Notes under the pieces: model-generated
Databases searched by the model: none
Told to the model about the DNA's origin: nothing
What the model saw: only the letters and a program-made list of their open reading frames with translations
Shown: positions 14,888-23,322 of the stretch, piece by piece
Layout: each line of letters opens with the position of its first letter
Position numbering within the stretch: position 1 is the stretch's first letter
Position numbers and translations under genes: made by a program
Source of the DNA: a virus
Strand: one strand, 5' to 3'
IMG/VR virus record: IMGVR_UViG_3300037104_000348
Location: 1 to 34,345 of that record
DNA: 34,345 nucleotides

Positions 14888-17312
14888 GGTTAGCGAAGAT
14901 TGTATTAAAGAAGCCTTTGATGCGCTTAAGCATTTTGATAAGAAGGAGCTTGAACAATATGTCAGAGACGTGTTCGTCCGTGCAAAAGAAATTGATCCAC
15001 TTCAGGGTGCGCGTGCCATGGATCAAGCTACAAAAGAAGTCAATGATCTTGCAGCTAAGAGTCTCTTTTCTGATACGGCACAAAAAGCTAAAAATATTAT
15101 GGCGTTTGAAGCGAATGCCAATCCCATAAAAGAAGGTAAAGCGGATCTGAGAGGATTACTTGCCGGAAGATCTAAGAAAGGAAGTTATCTTAAGCGTACA
15201 GATAAAGATAGTGATTGGCGCAAAAGAAATATTGCTGATTCAGTTAAAGCTGAATATGAGAAAGCAGTTCAACGCATCATGGATGATATGACACATGAAG
15301 AAGTTGAACATTTTACTTCTGGTGAATTTGACGAACAAATCTGTGACATCTTTGATGGTAAAAAAAGCAATGATGAATTTAGTAATAAGATAGCAGCTAA
15401 ATTAAAAGATTATATGGAATATGCGCGAACTCAACTTATTTTATCAGGTGCCATGAAACCTGAAGAATTTCACCCTAGACGATACTTCTCAGCCGTACAT
15501 GATCAGCAGCGCATTGTTAATGGTTCAAAGAGCTTGATTAAAGCCGCTGGTGGAGAAGGTAAATACAATATTAAGGAAAATAAAATTGGTTGGCGTAATT
15601 TTATTAAGCAGTACATTGATCAATATGAGACTTTTAAAAAGACGAAAGCAGCCGATCTAAAAGCTAATATTGATGAAGGAGCAGCTGATAAAATTATAGA
15701 TAAAGTGTACGACGATATATCAACCGATAGAACGAATATTTTCACTCGTTCATTGGTTGCGAATGATCGCGAAGCAGTACAAAGAAAATCTAAAATGTTC
15801 TTCGTATGGAAAGACATGAGGTCTTTATATGAGTACAACAAAGTTTTTGGTCAAGGTAATCTGTTTGCTATGCTTATGCGGGATGCTCAATCTACTTCGC
15901 ATAAAGTGGGAACCGCGAAAGTCTGGGGCGACAACCCATATTCCATGTACATTGACTTAAAAAAAGTTCAAGAGCAAGCCGATCCTAAAGGTGCATTGTG
16001 GCAACACAATACCGATAATTATTTTAAGAGTGTCATGCGTCTTGATAGAACAGATGGCTCACCTAATGCAACGAACTTCTTTGCCAATGCGCGTACTGTT
16101 ACGACGATGGCAAGATTACCTTTGATTACAGTTGATAGTATTTCAGACGTTGGGTATATCGCAGCGTTTGCAAATCGTATTGGGGTTAATTATTTCAAAG
16201 CCTGGACACATCACCTTTCCCACATTTTTGATTCATTTCCAACTGAGAATAGAATTAAAGTTGCAAAGCTTATGCGAACCCAAATTGATACTGAGCTAGG
16301 CTATCTAGGCCGTTGGGTTGAAGCTAATAATGTGACTGAAGGATTAAACAAAGTATCAACAAAATTCTTTAAGTATAATTTATTAAGTGCCTTTGACCGT
16401 GGAAATAAAACGGGAAACATGGCTTTGATGGGTGAAAGTTTATTTCAGCATTCCTCAAAGAAGTGGGATGAATTGCCTAAGATGACGAAAAAGTATCTTG
16501 ATCGATTCATAGATGATAAGGAATGGCAGCTTCTTAGAAAGAAAAATAATGGTAAATTTTTCTCAACTGAGAATGTCGATAATCTTTCTGATGCAGAGAT
16601 TAAAGCGCATTATGAAACGACAGACAAGTCTATTCCATTAAGTGAGATGCGTGATGATCTTTACCGACGTGTTTATGCCATGTTCACAGTCAATGCAGAA
16701 AATACGGTTTTATCTGCCGGAGACTTTGAACGAGCTTTCATGTTTCAAGGGACAACGCCAGGCACTCCAACAGGTATTGCGCTTCGTACAATTTCACAGT
16801 TTAAGATGTATACTATTTCTTATATTGATCGCGTACTTATTGACGGTCTTAGAAATGCCGATACAGTGCAGCAGAAATTGATATGGGCTACAACCATGAT
16901 GATAGGAACATTGCCACTAGCTGTGGCCTCTATGTTCTTTAAGAATCTATCTATGGGGTTAACAATGCCCGATGTTTCACAAATGAATGTGCCTGAACGT
17001 GAGAAATTTTTGATCCAACTCATGGCTCCCAGCCTGGGGTTGTTTTCAGGATTGCTTGATCAGAGAAACCAAAATCAAAGCATGTTATCGAACTTGATTG
17101 GATCACCTTCTATTAGTTTAATTTTAAATGCTATGGCGATACCTTTGGCATTAGGAACCGGTAACTTAAAACACGCTGCCAAAGAAACGGCTAAAACGGC
17201 GGGTTATATTCTGCCTTTACAAACAACCCCATTTATCTCACCATTGATACGGCAAGCCTTGGGTGATGAAGCTCATTTGGAACCAGGACAGCAACATATT
17301 TTCGGCCGATAA
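14880..17312 (+). CDS. Large internal virion protein, LPD38-like C-terminus, GTG start
   Basis: An 810-aa protein starting at GTG 14880 with GGGAGG six bases upstream. The N-terminal half is helical and charged. The C-terminal third has FTVNAENTVLSAGDFERAF, then GIALRTISQFKMYTISYIDR, then a hydrophobic segment (WATTMMIGTLPLAVASMFF), a layout resembling the large polyvalent protein-associated domain 38 found in phage ejection proteins; this resemblance is from memory. It is the last of four core-type proteins before the tail fibre, matching gp16 position. No peptidoglycan-cleaving motif is visible. Confidence 0.65.
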   Translation: MAKVSEDCIKEAFDALKHFDKKELEQYVRDVFVRAKEIDPLQGARAMDQATKEVNDLAAKSLFSDTAQKAKNIMAFEANANPIKEGKADLRGLLAGRSKKGSYLKRTDKDSDWRKRNIADSVKAEYEKAVQRIMDDMTHEEVEHFTSGEFDEQICDIFDGKKSNDEFSNKIAAKLKDYMEYARTQLILSGAMKPEEFHPRRYFSAVHDQQRIVNGSKSLIKAAGGEGKYNIKENKIGWRNFIKQYIDQYETFKKTKAADLKANIDEGAADKIIDKVYDDISTDRTNIFTRSLVANDREAVQRKSKMFFVWKDMRSLYEYNKVFGQGNLFAMLMRDAQSTSHKVGTAKVWGDNPYSMYIDLKKVQEQADPKGALWQHNTDNYFKSVMRLDRTDGSPNATNFFANARTVTTMARLPLITVDSISDVGYIAAFANRIGVNYFKAWTHHLSHIFDSFPTENRIKVAKLMRTQIDTELGYLGRWVEANNVTEGLNKVSTKFFKYNLLSAFDRGNKTGNMALMGESLFQHSSKKWDELPKMTKKYLDRFIDDKEWQLLRKKNNGKFFSTENVDNLSDAEIKAHYETTDKSIPLSEMRDDLYRRVYAMFTVNAENTVLSAGDFERAFMFQGTTPGTPTGIALRTISQFKMYTISYIDRVLIDGLRNADTVQQKLIWATTMMIGTLPLAVASMFFKNLSMGLTMPDVSQMNVPEREKFLIQLMAPSLGLFSGLLDQRNQNQSMLSNLIGSPSISLILNAMAIPLALGTGNLKHAAKETAKTAGYILPLQTTPFISPLIRQALGDEAHLEPGQQHIFGR

Positions 17313-17323
17313 GGATATCGATA

Positions 17324-18688
17324 ATGCCAAACATACCGCAGCAACAAACGATTGTGCAATATATAACAAATTCTGCACAATTGACTTACACCTTTGCTTT
17401 TTATGCGCCGTTGCCAACTGATATTCAAGTTTATTATCAGGCTTCAACTGCAACACCTATACCAGCATCGGATATTTTGGCTTTAAATTCACAGTACACG
17501 GTGACCTATAATGCTGATCCGATTACTGGTGGCTTTATAACACTGTTATTTACACCGACTACCGGCTTCTATTTAACAATTAATAGACAAGTAGGCGCTT
17601 CTTTAAATACAAGCTTCTCTAATGCTCAGAACTTTAGTGGCGCGAATCTTGATGCTGCACTCGATAGGTTGCTTTTACTATGTCAGCAAAATCAAAATTA
17701 TGCTCTCGAGCGTAATCTTTCTTATGTGATAAATACCTATTTGCCTAATGCGGTGCCATTTACTCAATTGCCACCGTTAGAACAGAATCAAGTTTGGATA
17801 GGCAGTGGTGCAGGCGTGATAGCTGCAACAATTGATATTGTTCCGAGTGCTAGCGTCTTACAATCCATGCTTGAAAGCCAAATACCAGGCGCAGATGGCG
17901 CTAGAATTGTAGGTTATTACGATACCACTAATTCATTTCCTACAACTGTAGATCAATTTTTAGCTTATAAAGTTGCGAGTGCAGCTGATAGTTCAGTTGT
18001 TGCAAATATTATTGCCGTCACGTTAGCAACAAATTATGTTTTTTTAAATGGTAATACGCTAATAGCTAGAATAGGTGCTTCCAATACAGGCGCAACCACT
18101 ATAGCAGTCAATGGCGGCACAGCAATAGCTGTAAATAAATATGGAAATCTTGGCACTTATGCTGCTCTCGTTGGTGGAGAGTTAACAGGTGGTGGCCTTT
18201 ATACATTTACTTACGATCTAGGACATAATATCTGGTTATTAGTTGATCCAAATGCAATTGCCAATAATTATTTTTATGGCGCGAGTGTATATGCTTCAGG
18301 AACGCAAGTGGTTCCTACTGGCGGCGGTGGTTCTATTATTCAGTTTGATACAGTTGATTATGATAATTTTGGTATATTTGCCCCAACTACTCATGCTATC
18401 CGACCTTTTAGACCTGGTTACTATACGATTACAGGTATTGTTCAAGCTGTAGGTGGGATGGTTGGATCAGCTGCAATTAATCTTTTTAAGAATGGTGCGT
18501 TGTGGGTTTCTCTTGATGAATCAGCGTTAGGTTTGACGCAAATTACAATGGGTGGAACCTTTACCTTATTCTTAAATGGAACTACTGACTTTGTCCAATT
18601 GGTTTTTGTTAACTCAACAGGTGGAAATGTTAACTTAGTTTCTAGTGGATTTTTTAATAACTTCCAAGTTACGTATAACGGCGCGTAA
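17324..18688 (+). CDS. Tail fibre with T7 gp17-like anchor and C1q/TNF-like tip
   Basis: A 454-aa protein. The first 150 residues (FAFYAPLPTDIQVYYQ; ILALNSQYTVTYN; ITGGFITLLF; LSNAQNF-type segment; LDAALDRLLLLCQQ) are the N-terminal domain that anchors T7-type fibres to the nozzle. The middle is beta-rich. The last 135 residues (about 320-454) resemble a C1q/TNF-like jelly roll: QFDTVDYDNFGIF, RPGYYTITGIVQ, AAINLFKNG and DFVQLVF in the expected order, a trimerising head often used for receptor binding. TerL follows directly. Confidence 0.85.
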   Translation: MPNIPQQQTIVQYITNSAQLTYTFAFYAPLPTDIQVYYQASTATPIPASDILALNSQYTVTYNADPITGGFITLLFTPTTGFYLTINRQVGASLNTSFSNAQNFSGANLDAALDRLLLLCQQNQNYALERNLSYVINTYLPNAVPFTQLPPLEQNQVWIGSGAGVIAATIDIVPSASVLQSMLESQIPGADGARIVGYYDTTNSFPTTVDQFLAYKVASAADSSVVANIIAVTLATNYVFLNGNTLIARIGASNTGATTIAVNGGTAIAVNKYGNLGTYAALVGGELTGGGLYTFTYDLGHNIWLLVDPNAIANNYFYGASVYASGTQVVPTGGGGSIIQFDTVDYDNFGIFAPTTHAIRPFRPGYYTITGIVQAVGGMVGSAAINLFKNGALWVSLDESALGLTQITMGGTFTLFLNGTTDFVQLVFVNSTGGNVNLVSSGFFNNFQVTYNGA

Positions 18689-18706
18689 TGTTCTACGAGG
18701 AACATT
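18687..18706 (+). promoter_or_regulatory. Hairpin holding the terminase ribosome binding site
   Basis: Perfect 7-bp inverted repeat AATGTTC/GAACATT (18687-18693 with 18700-18706) with loop TACGAG. The Shine-Dalgarno-like GAGGA (18697-18701) is partly in the loop and partly in the 3' arm, and the TTG start of the large terminase gene follows immediately. Folding would limit ribosome access, and a TTG start lowers initiation further. Confidence 0.55.
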
Positions 18707-20176
18707 TTGAATAAGATTCTAAAGGAAATTAGAACTAAGGCCACGGATTTGGCCAGCAGTTTAACGGCATTAGTCGCTTCGCGCTATGTCACATGGCGCG
18801 ATAAAGATGCAAATCTCATTATTAAATTTGAAGACGGGGAAGTTATTCAGCTTCCCTATATCCCATTTAGAACCTATCAAATTGAAGCTGCTGTTAAAAT
18901 TTTCATAGAGAAGATAGTTCGACTTTTATTATCAAGACCTAGACGTTCTGGTAAGGAAGTTGAATCATGGAATATGATTATTGAGGGAGCGGTTGAGTCG
19001 CCAGGTCTTTATATGATGGTTTATCCTACAAATGTCCGTGCGAAAGCGGTGCTTTGGGATGGAGCTATATTAATGCCGGACGGTCATAGCGTTAAATTTT
19101 TGCATATGATTCCTAAACGATTATTGCAAGGTATTAATAACCAGGAAATGAAAATTAAACTGGTGAATGGCTCAGTTATTTGGGTGGTTGGTTCCGATAT
19201 TGATCCTGATAAGCTGCGCGGAACCAATCCGCGCGGCATAGTTTACTCCGAGTTTGCGTTCCAAGACCCTAGGGTTTTTTATGTAATGTTGCCAGCTCTA
19301 CGTCAAAACGGGGGCTGGTTAATTGGTCAGTCAACATTTGACGGAATGAATCACTTCTATCAATTAATTGAAAACAACAAGGATGATCCGCTCTGGTATT
19401 GTCGAGTGGACAGTATTACTAACCTTGTCGATGAGAACGGTGACCGTTATATCACAGATGAGATGATTGAGGAAGATCGGCGTGCTGGAATGCCTGAATA
19501 TTTAATTCAGCAAGAGTATTATGGCATCGTTCAGATTAACCAAGAGACAAAATATTTTGCTCATGCGATTAAAAATATTTATGAGACCAATCGAATTATT
19601 CCAGAGCTTATTATTCCTCAAGCGAATGTTTACTCAGCATTTGATATTGGTATAAACGATTGCACCGCTATTATTCTGTTTCAAGTTAAAAGAATAGATA
19701 ACTTTTTAAAGCCCGTGGTTATTGCCTATTTTGAAAATAACAATCGTGATCTTGCGTTCTATGTGATGGAAATCCGCCGCATGTGTGCCCGTTATAATTT
19801 ACCATTTAAAGATCATTTTCTGCCTCATGATGGTCAAAAAAGAGACTTTAATACAGGGAAAAATACAGTTGATTTCATGCGAGAGATGAATGAGAGTGCA
19901 TTTATTGTACCGAGACCAAGCAGCAAGGAAAATGCTATTGAGGCAATGCGCCGTCGACTCTATATCTGTGACTTCAACAAAGAAAATACTCAGCGCTTGA
20001 TCGATTGTCTTTCTAACTATAGCAAAGAGTTTGATGATAAAATGGGTACGTATAAGAACCGACCAGTTCATAACTGGGCATCGCATGGAGTAGACGCATT
20101 CCAAACGATGACGTTAGCCCTAGATGGGGATATGATAACGGATGGAACTTTTTATAATGTAGTTTATGTCAATTAA
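18707..20176 (+). CDS. terL: Large terminase subunit (DNA packaging ATPase/nuclease)
   Basis: A 489-aa protein, TTG start with GAGGA upstream. ATPase: Walker A-like RPRRSGKE at residues 77-84 (Lys followed by Glu instead of the usual Ser/Thr), Walker B GIVYSE at 177-182 with E182 as catalytic carboxylate, and a coupling-type IGQST at 206-210. Nuclease: FDIG (D313), PHDG (D375) and NWASHGVDAFQ (D463), matching the three-acid RNase H-like centre of TerL. The position after fibre genes is that of T7 gp19. The small subunit is encoded elsewhere (32604-33083). Confidence 0.95.
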   Translation: MNKILKEIRTKATDLASSLTALVASRYVTWRDKDANLIIKFEDGEVIQLPYIPFRTYQIEAAVKIFIEKIVRLLLSRPRRSGKEVESWNMIIEGAVESPGLYMMVYPTNVRAKAVLWDGAILMPDGHSVKFLHMIPKRLLQGINNQEMKIKLVNGSVIWVVGSDIDPDKLRGTNPRGIVYSEFAFQDPRVFYVMLPALRQNGGWLIGQSTFDGMNHFYQLIENNKDDPLWYCRVDSITNLVDENGDRYITDEMIEEDRRAGMPEYLIQQEYYGIVQINQETKYFAHAIKNIYETNRIIPELIIPQANVYSAFDIGINDCTAIILFQVKRIDNFLKPVVIAYFENNNRDLAFYVMEIRRMCARYNLPFKDHFLPHDGQKRDFNTGKNTVDFMREMNESAFIVPRPSSKENAIEAMRRRLYICDFNKENTQRLIDCLSNYSKEFDDKMGTYKNRPVHNWASHGVDAFQTMTLALDGDMITDGTFYNVVYVN

Positions 20177-20193
20177 CGACAGGGAGTTGTTAA

Positions 20194-20487
20194 ATGTTAA
20201 CTTTTGGATTTATTCCCCCATATAGTGATGCCGTTACAATCGGTACTCCATTTTCTAGTAGCGGTTTAGCTTGTGTCGCCTTATATCTAGCCGTAGGTGG
20301 AGCAGGTGATATTGTTTGGCTCAACGCGCAAGGTCAGCCACAGTGGTGGCCATCAGCACAAGCGGGTCAAGTCTATATTCTAGGTGCCACTCAAATCGTA
20401 GCAAGTGCAACGGTTAATGGTGTGTCACGCACAACGACCGCTACGTTGATGTCTTGGGCTGGCGTACAGCTTTATAACTCACCTTAG
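20194..20487 (+). CDS. Small virion-type protein, unknown function
   Basis: A 97-aa protein with Gly/Ala-rich and aromatic segments (LYLAVGGAGDIVWLNAQGQP; QWWPSAQAGQVYILGATQIV; ATLMSWAGVQLY). It resembles small beta-rich proteins encoded next to tail fibre genes, possibly a fibre or spike accessory, but I cannot name the family. RBS GGGAG upstream. It lies in the same direction and operon as terminase and the glycine-rich adhesin. Confidence 0.75.
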   Translation: MLTFGFIPPYSDAVTIGTPFSSSGLACVALYLAVGGAGDIVWLNAQGQPQWWPSAQAGQVYILGATQIVASATVNGVSRTTTATLMSWAGVQLYNSP

Positions 20488-20511
20488 TAGACTATTAAGG
20501 AGTGAAGCATT

Positions 20512-20670
20512 ATGCATATGATAATGGCAGCGGCTACATTGTTACCAATTCAACAAATGGTCATTAATCAAAATGATAAACCACCATTTGGATTTGATTT
20601 TGTTATTACAAATACAAGTGCTTTTGTAGTAACAAATACAGGACAAAATGTCATAGTAAAATTACCGTAA
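20512..20670 (+). CDS. Small 52-aa protein between fibre-accessory genes
   Basis: A short ORF, MHMIMAAATLLPIQQMV..., with AAGGAGTGAAGC upstream of the ATG. It ends 16 bases before the next gene. The C-terminal part (FGFDFVITNTSAFVVTNTG) alternates hydrophobic and polar residues like a small beta structure. No family recognised; it is supported by a good ribosome site and by filling an otherwise empty gap in a tight operon. Confidence 0.65.
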   Translation: MHMIMAAATLLPIQQMVINQNDKPPFGFDFVITNTSAFVVTNTGQNVIVKLP

Positions 20671-20686
20671 TCAAGGAGAGCTAAGG

Positions 20687-22210
20687 ATGGCTAACGAACG
20701 GTTATACCAATTTCCCTCAAAAGCATCACCAACACCAGCAGATATTATTTTTTGCGGTAATGCGGCTGATGCTTTCAATGAAGTTAATATTACAATTGCA
20801 GCTTTAATTGCGGCTTATCCCAATTTATTTGCAATTGGCAATTTAACTCTCGGTGCCAATACTTATATTTATTCAAATAATTCTTCAGTAATAGGTACAG
20901 GAACGATTACAGCATTAGGTGTTTCGTTGTTATCGGGTGCGACTGTAGCAGCAATGCAAACAACTTTAGGTTATACAGCAACAGCAACAGCTTCTTTATT
21001 TGCAGGTTGGGATGCAAATAAAAATTTATCTGCTAATAATCTTATTCCAGGATATGCAACAACTGTAACAGCCGCAGGAACAACAACTTTAACTGTAGCA
21101 AGTGCAGGACAGCAATATTTTACTGGTTCAAGTAATCAAACTATTGTAATGCCAGTTGCTAGTACAGTTGTGTTAGGTCAATATTGGACATTTGTAAATC
21201 TTTCTACTGGTACACTTACAATTCAATCTTCGGGTGCCAATACTATTACAACCATTGGTGCAAATTCATCAGCGACAGTTACTTGTATTTTAGCATCAGG
21301 TACAACGGCTGCTTCTTGGAGTGCTGAAACTCCAGTGGCAGGAGCAGGTGTTGTAAATTCAGGTACTATAAATAATTTAGCTTATTATGCTGCAACAGGT
21401 TCAGCGGTAAGTGCACTTGGAACTGCTAATAACGGCGTACTTGTTACAAGCAATACTGGAGTTCCATCTATTTTAGCAGGACCCGGGTCAGCGGGATTAA
21501 CATTATTGTCTCAAGCAGCTGCTGCGCCTATTTGGTCAACGGGTAAGCCTATCACTCGAGTAATTGTTCAAACTTTCACTGCAACTGGAGCTGGAACTTA
21601 TACGCCTACTTCTGGAATGACTTATTGTGTAGTAAAAGCAGTTGGTCCAGGTGGTGGAACGGGTGGGGCAACAGGTGCCTCTGGTCAAGGTGATGTGAGT
21701 TCTGGGGCTGGAGCAGGTGGTTATGCAGAACAAGTATTTACTGCGGCAACAATTGGCGCATCCCAAGCAGTATTTATTGGAACTGGCGGAACTGCTGGTA
21801 CAGCAACAGGAAATGGCGGTAATGGATCAGCAGCAACGACATTTGGTGCACTTTTAACTGCTAATCCAGGTGCCGGTACGATTAGAAATGGTAGTATTGC
21901 TGTTACAACCGGATCACCAGGAGGAGCAGGGGGAACAGCTACTGGAGGTTATTTAAATATAACTGGTTCTACAGGTGGATCTTGTTTCTATTTCCCTGCT
22001 GGTGTAGGTGTGGTTGCCGGTGTTGGTGGCGCTAGTCCTTTAGGATTTGGAGGCGGTGGTTCTTTTATAAATTCTAGTCAGGCAGGTATTGCTCCAACTG
22101 GATTTGGAGCAGGTGCAGGGGGAGCTGGTTCTTGTAATGGAACGGGTGGCGTAGTAGGTGCTGCTGGTGGTAATGGGTTTATTGAAGTAACAGAATATAT
22201 TAGCATCTAA
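20687..22210 (+). CDS. Glycine-rich tail adhesin / second receptor-binding protein
   Basis: A 507-aa protein. The N-terminus (LYQFPSKASPTPADIIFCGN) looks like the attachment segment of certain tail fibres; the middle is Thr/Ala/Ser-rich and beta-like. Residues from about 315 to the end are dominated by glycine runs (VGPGGGTGGATGASGQGD, LGFGGGGSF, FGAGAGGAGSCNGTGG) and end GNGFIEVTEYISI. This is the pattern of glycine-rich adhesins that form bundles of polyglycine-II helices with variable receptor-binding loops. It is the last late gene before a terminator. Base use appears more AT-rich than the head genes, hinting at exchange. Confidence 0.8.
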   Translation: MANERLYQFPSKASPTPADIIFCGNAADAFNEVNITIAALIAAYPNLFAIGNLTLGANTYIYSNNSSVIGTGTITALGVSLLSGATVAAMQTTLGYTATATASLFAGWDANKNLSANNLIPGYATTVTAAGTTTLTVASAGQQYFTGSSNQTIVMPVASTVVLGQYWTFVNLSTGTLTIQSSGANTITTIGANSSATVTCILASGTTAASWSAETPVAGAGVVNSGTINNLAYYAATGSAVSALGTANNGVLVTSNTGVPSILAGPGSAGLTLLSQAAAAPIWSTGKPITRVIVQTFTATGAGTYTPTSGMTYCVVKAVGPGGGTGGATGASGQGDVSSGAGAGGYAEQVFTAATIGASQAVFIGTGGTAGTATGNGGNGSAATTFGALLTANPGAGTIRNGSIAVTTGSPGGAGGTATGGYLNITGSTGGSCFYFPAGVGVVAGVGGASPLGFGGGGSFINSSQAGIAPTGFGAGAGGAGSCNGTGGVVGAAGGNGFIEVTEYISI

Positions 22211-22217
22211 TTAAATT

Positions 22218-22237
22218 AAGCCCGTTAAATCGGGCTT
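22218..22237. terminator. Terminator between convergent late and leftward operons
   Basis: AAGCCCG/CGGGCTT stem (22218-22224 with 22231-22237), loop TTAAAT, followed by ATTTATTTAAT on the plus strand and by a T/A-rich tract on the minus strand. It lies where the rightward late block and the leftward operon converge, so it can act in both directions. Confidence 0.8.
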
Positions 22238-22243
22238 ATTTAT

Positions 22244-22333
22244 TTAATAACGAATTGCTATATAAAATAAAATAAATAATGGAATCAGAGAAAGCATCAT
22301 AAAGCCTAATACGATTAAGGCTACTATTTCCAT
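22244..22333 (-). CDS. 29-aa single-pass membrane peptide
   Basis: The ATG (22333) overlaps the stop of the secreted-protein gene in a TAATG arrangement, the tightest form of translational coupling. The product, MEIVALIVLGFMMLSLIPLF followed by ILFYIAIRY, is almost entirely one hydrophobic helix with an acidic N-terminus and a basic C-terminus. It is the last gene of the leftward operon. Function unknown; partner of the secreted protein, or a small envelope-targeting peptide, are possible. Confidence 0.6.
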   Translation of the reverse strand: MEIVALIVLGFMMLSLIPLFILFYIAIRY

Positions 22334-22743
22334 TATCCGTGTACTTTTAATTTATCATTAATAACATGCTTAAAACTGCATTCACCTTCAATTGTAGAAG
22401 AAATTTTTACATCTACTATCTGACCTTTATTCGTGAAATTAACATATGTATAGAGATTTTCTTTCATCGAATAACTTTTTCCAGGTTTAATAATTTGATG
22501 GGTGCATTGTTCATTTACGAAATTTTGTTTACCGAAGAGAGAAGTATAGTTACATAATTTATAACTTTGAACGCTTGGAGTGTTATTGATAATGTAATAA
22601 GCATGAGCACTTCTAAAATAAACTTCTTTATTTACTTGAAGCGCGGCTTTTTGATCTTCGGGTAACATAGAAGCTACGTTACATACAGCATGAGCATTAA
22701 GGGCGATAAGAGTTAAAGCTATACCCGTTATTTTTTTATACAT
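22333..22743 (-). CDS. Exported four-cysteine protein (periplasmic or outer-membrane, unknown role)
   Basis: A 136-aa protein with a classical Sec signal peptide: MYKK, hydrophobic core ITGIALTLIALN, and an AHA cleavage site after residue 19. The mature part has four cysteines (21, 64, 80, 122), enough for two disulfides, and alternating strands such as AYYIINNTPSVQSYKLC and LYTYVNFTNKGQIVDVKI, suggesting a small beta-sandwich. RBS AAGGAAGCC upstream. An exported protein at the end of an early operon is typical of a superinfection-exclusion or lysogenic-conversion 'moron'; this role is inference. Confidence 0.75.
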   Translation of the reverse strand: MYKKITGIALTLIALNAHAVCNVASMLPEDQKAALQVNKEVYFRSAHAYYIINNTPSVQSYKLCNYTSLFGKQNFVNEQCTHQIIKPGKSYSMKENLYTYVNFTNKGQIVDVKISSTIEGECSFKHVINDKLKVHG

Positions 22744-22746
22744 GAA

Positions 22747-22767
22747 GGCTTCCTTAATTTAGAAGCC
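22747..22767 (-). promoter_or_regulatory. Hairpin over the ribosome site of the exported-protein gene
   Basis: GGCTTC/GAAGCC inverted repeat (22747-22752 with 22762-22767), 9-base loop. On the minus strand the Shine-Dalgarno AAGGA lies at the loop/3'-arm boundary, four bases from the ATG at 22743 side of the stem. It could tune translation; no T-run is present, so it is not a terminator. Confidence 0.4.
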
Positions 22768-22786
22768 CCGCATGATAACAGCATAA

Positions 22787-22942
22787 TTATTTTTTTGAAG
22801 CTTTCTTTTTCTTTTTTCCGCGAGCTTCAGAGTATGCAATAGCTACAGCTTGCTTTTGAGGTTTTCCCGCTTCCATTTCACGCTTAATGTTTTCAGAAAA
22901 TCCTTTTTTAGTTTTGGCTTTTTTGCCTTTAACTAATGGCAT
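22787..22942 (-). CDS. Basic 51-aa phage protein (DUF6496-like)
   Basis: MPLVKGKKAKTKKGFSENIK followed by REMEAGKPQKQAVAIAYSEAR and a Lys tail. The segment 'E...GKP.KQAVAIA.SEAR' is characteristic of small basic phage proteins related to DUF6496. RBS GGAGAG lies five bases upstream of the ATG. Very high lysine content suggests nucleic-acid contact, but the function of the family is unknown. Confidence 0.75.
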   Translation of the reverse strand: MPLVKGKKAKTKKGFSENIKREMEAGKPQKQAVAIAYSEARGKKKKKASKK

Positions 22943-23154
22943 ATTTCTCTCCTTGAAAAAAAGGTGGCGCGGTTGTCGTTAAGACTGCAAACTGTGTCAT
23001 TAGTGATGAGATGTTCGCCCGCTGCCGTTAACTGGAGGGAGGATGTAGGCACTTTTATCGGATGATTCAAATATCGTTCCTAGGTTGATATCATGACGCC
23101 ACCGACGAAGAATTAAGGACTCCTCCAAAACCTGCTACACCGCCCCATAAACTT
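22943..23154. other. 212-bp stretch without a convincing gene
   Basis: Between two leftward small genes. It holds only very short ORFs. One minus-strand frame (23150-23091) reads like protein (WGGVAGFGGVL) but has no start codon. No tRNA-like fold, promoter or terminator is clear. Part of it may be a decayed small gene. Confidence 0.4.
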
Positions 23155-23322
23155 TTATGTTACATCCCATTCATGCTTGGGATCATCTACAAACCACGTG
23201 CCTAGACTCTGTGGCAAACGGCTTCCATTGACTCGACACACAAGCCAGCCTCCTGGTACCAGCATTCGCTCTGTGATATCGGTTGAGGTCTTTTCTATGA
23301 CTTCCCACACTGGTATTGCCAT
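23155..23322 (-). CDS. Small 55-aa phage protein
   Basis: MAIPVWEVIEKTSTDITERM and LVPGGWLVCRVNGSRLPQSL, ending FVDDPKHEWDVT. The ATG is preceded by AGAGGTAAG. The 'VPGGWLVR.....' then 'FVpDP.H.W' pattern resembles a common small phage protein of unknown function. Most of it lies inside the C-terminal coding region of the upstream zinc-protein frame (23183-23428), in a different frame. Confidence 0.65.
   Translation of the reverse strand: MAIPVWEVIEKTSTDITERMLVPGGWLVCRVNGSRLPQSLGTWFVDDPKHEWDVT

Noticed and set aside
23091-23150. Minus-strand codon run reading LWGGVAGFGGVLNSSSVAS
   Set aside because: It looks protein-like, but no ATG, GTG or TTG precedes it before an in-frame stop at 23162-23160. 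A frameshift from the 55-aa gene would be needed and no slippery site is clear. Possibly a gene remnant.
22943-23154. tRNA gene suspected from a TTCAAAT-like loop
   Set aside because: No acceptor stem or cloverleaf could be drawn on either strand.
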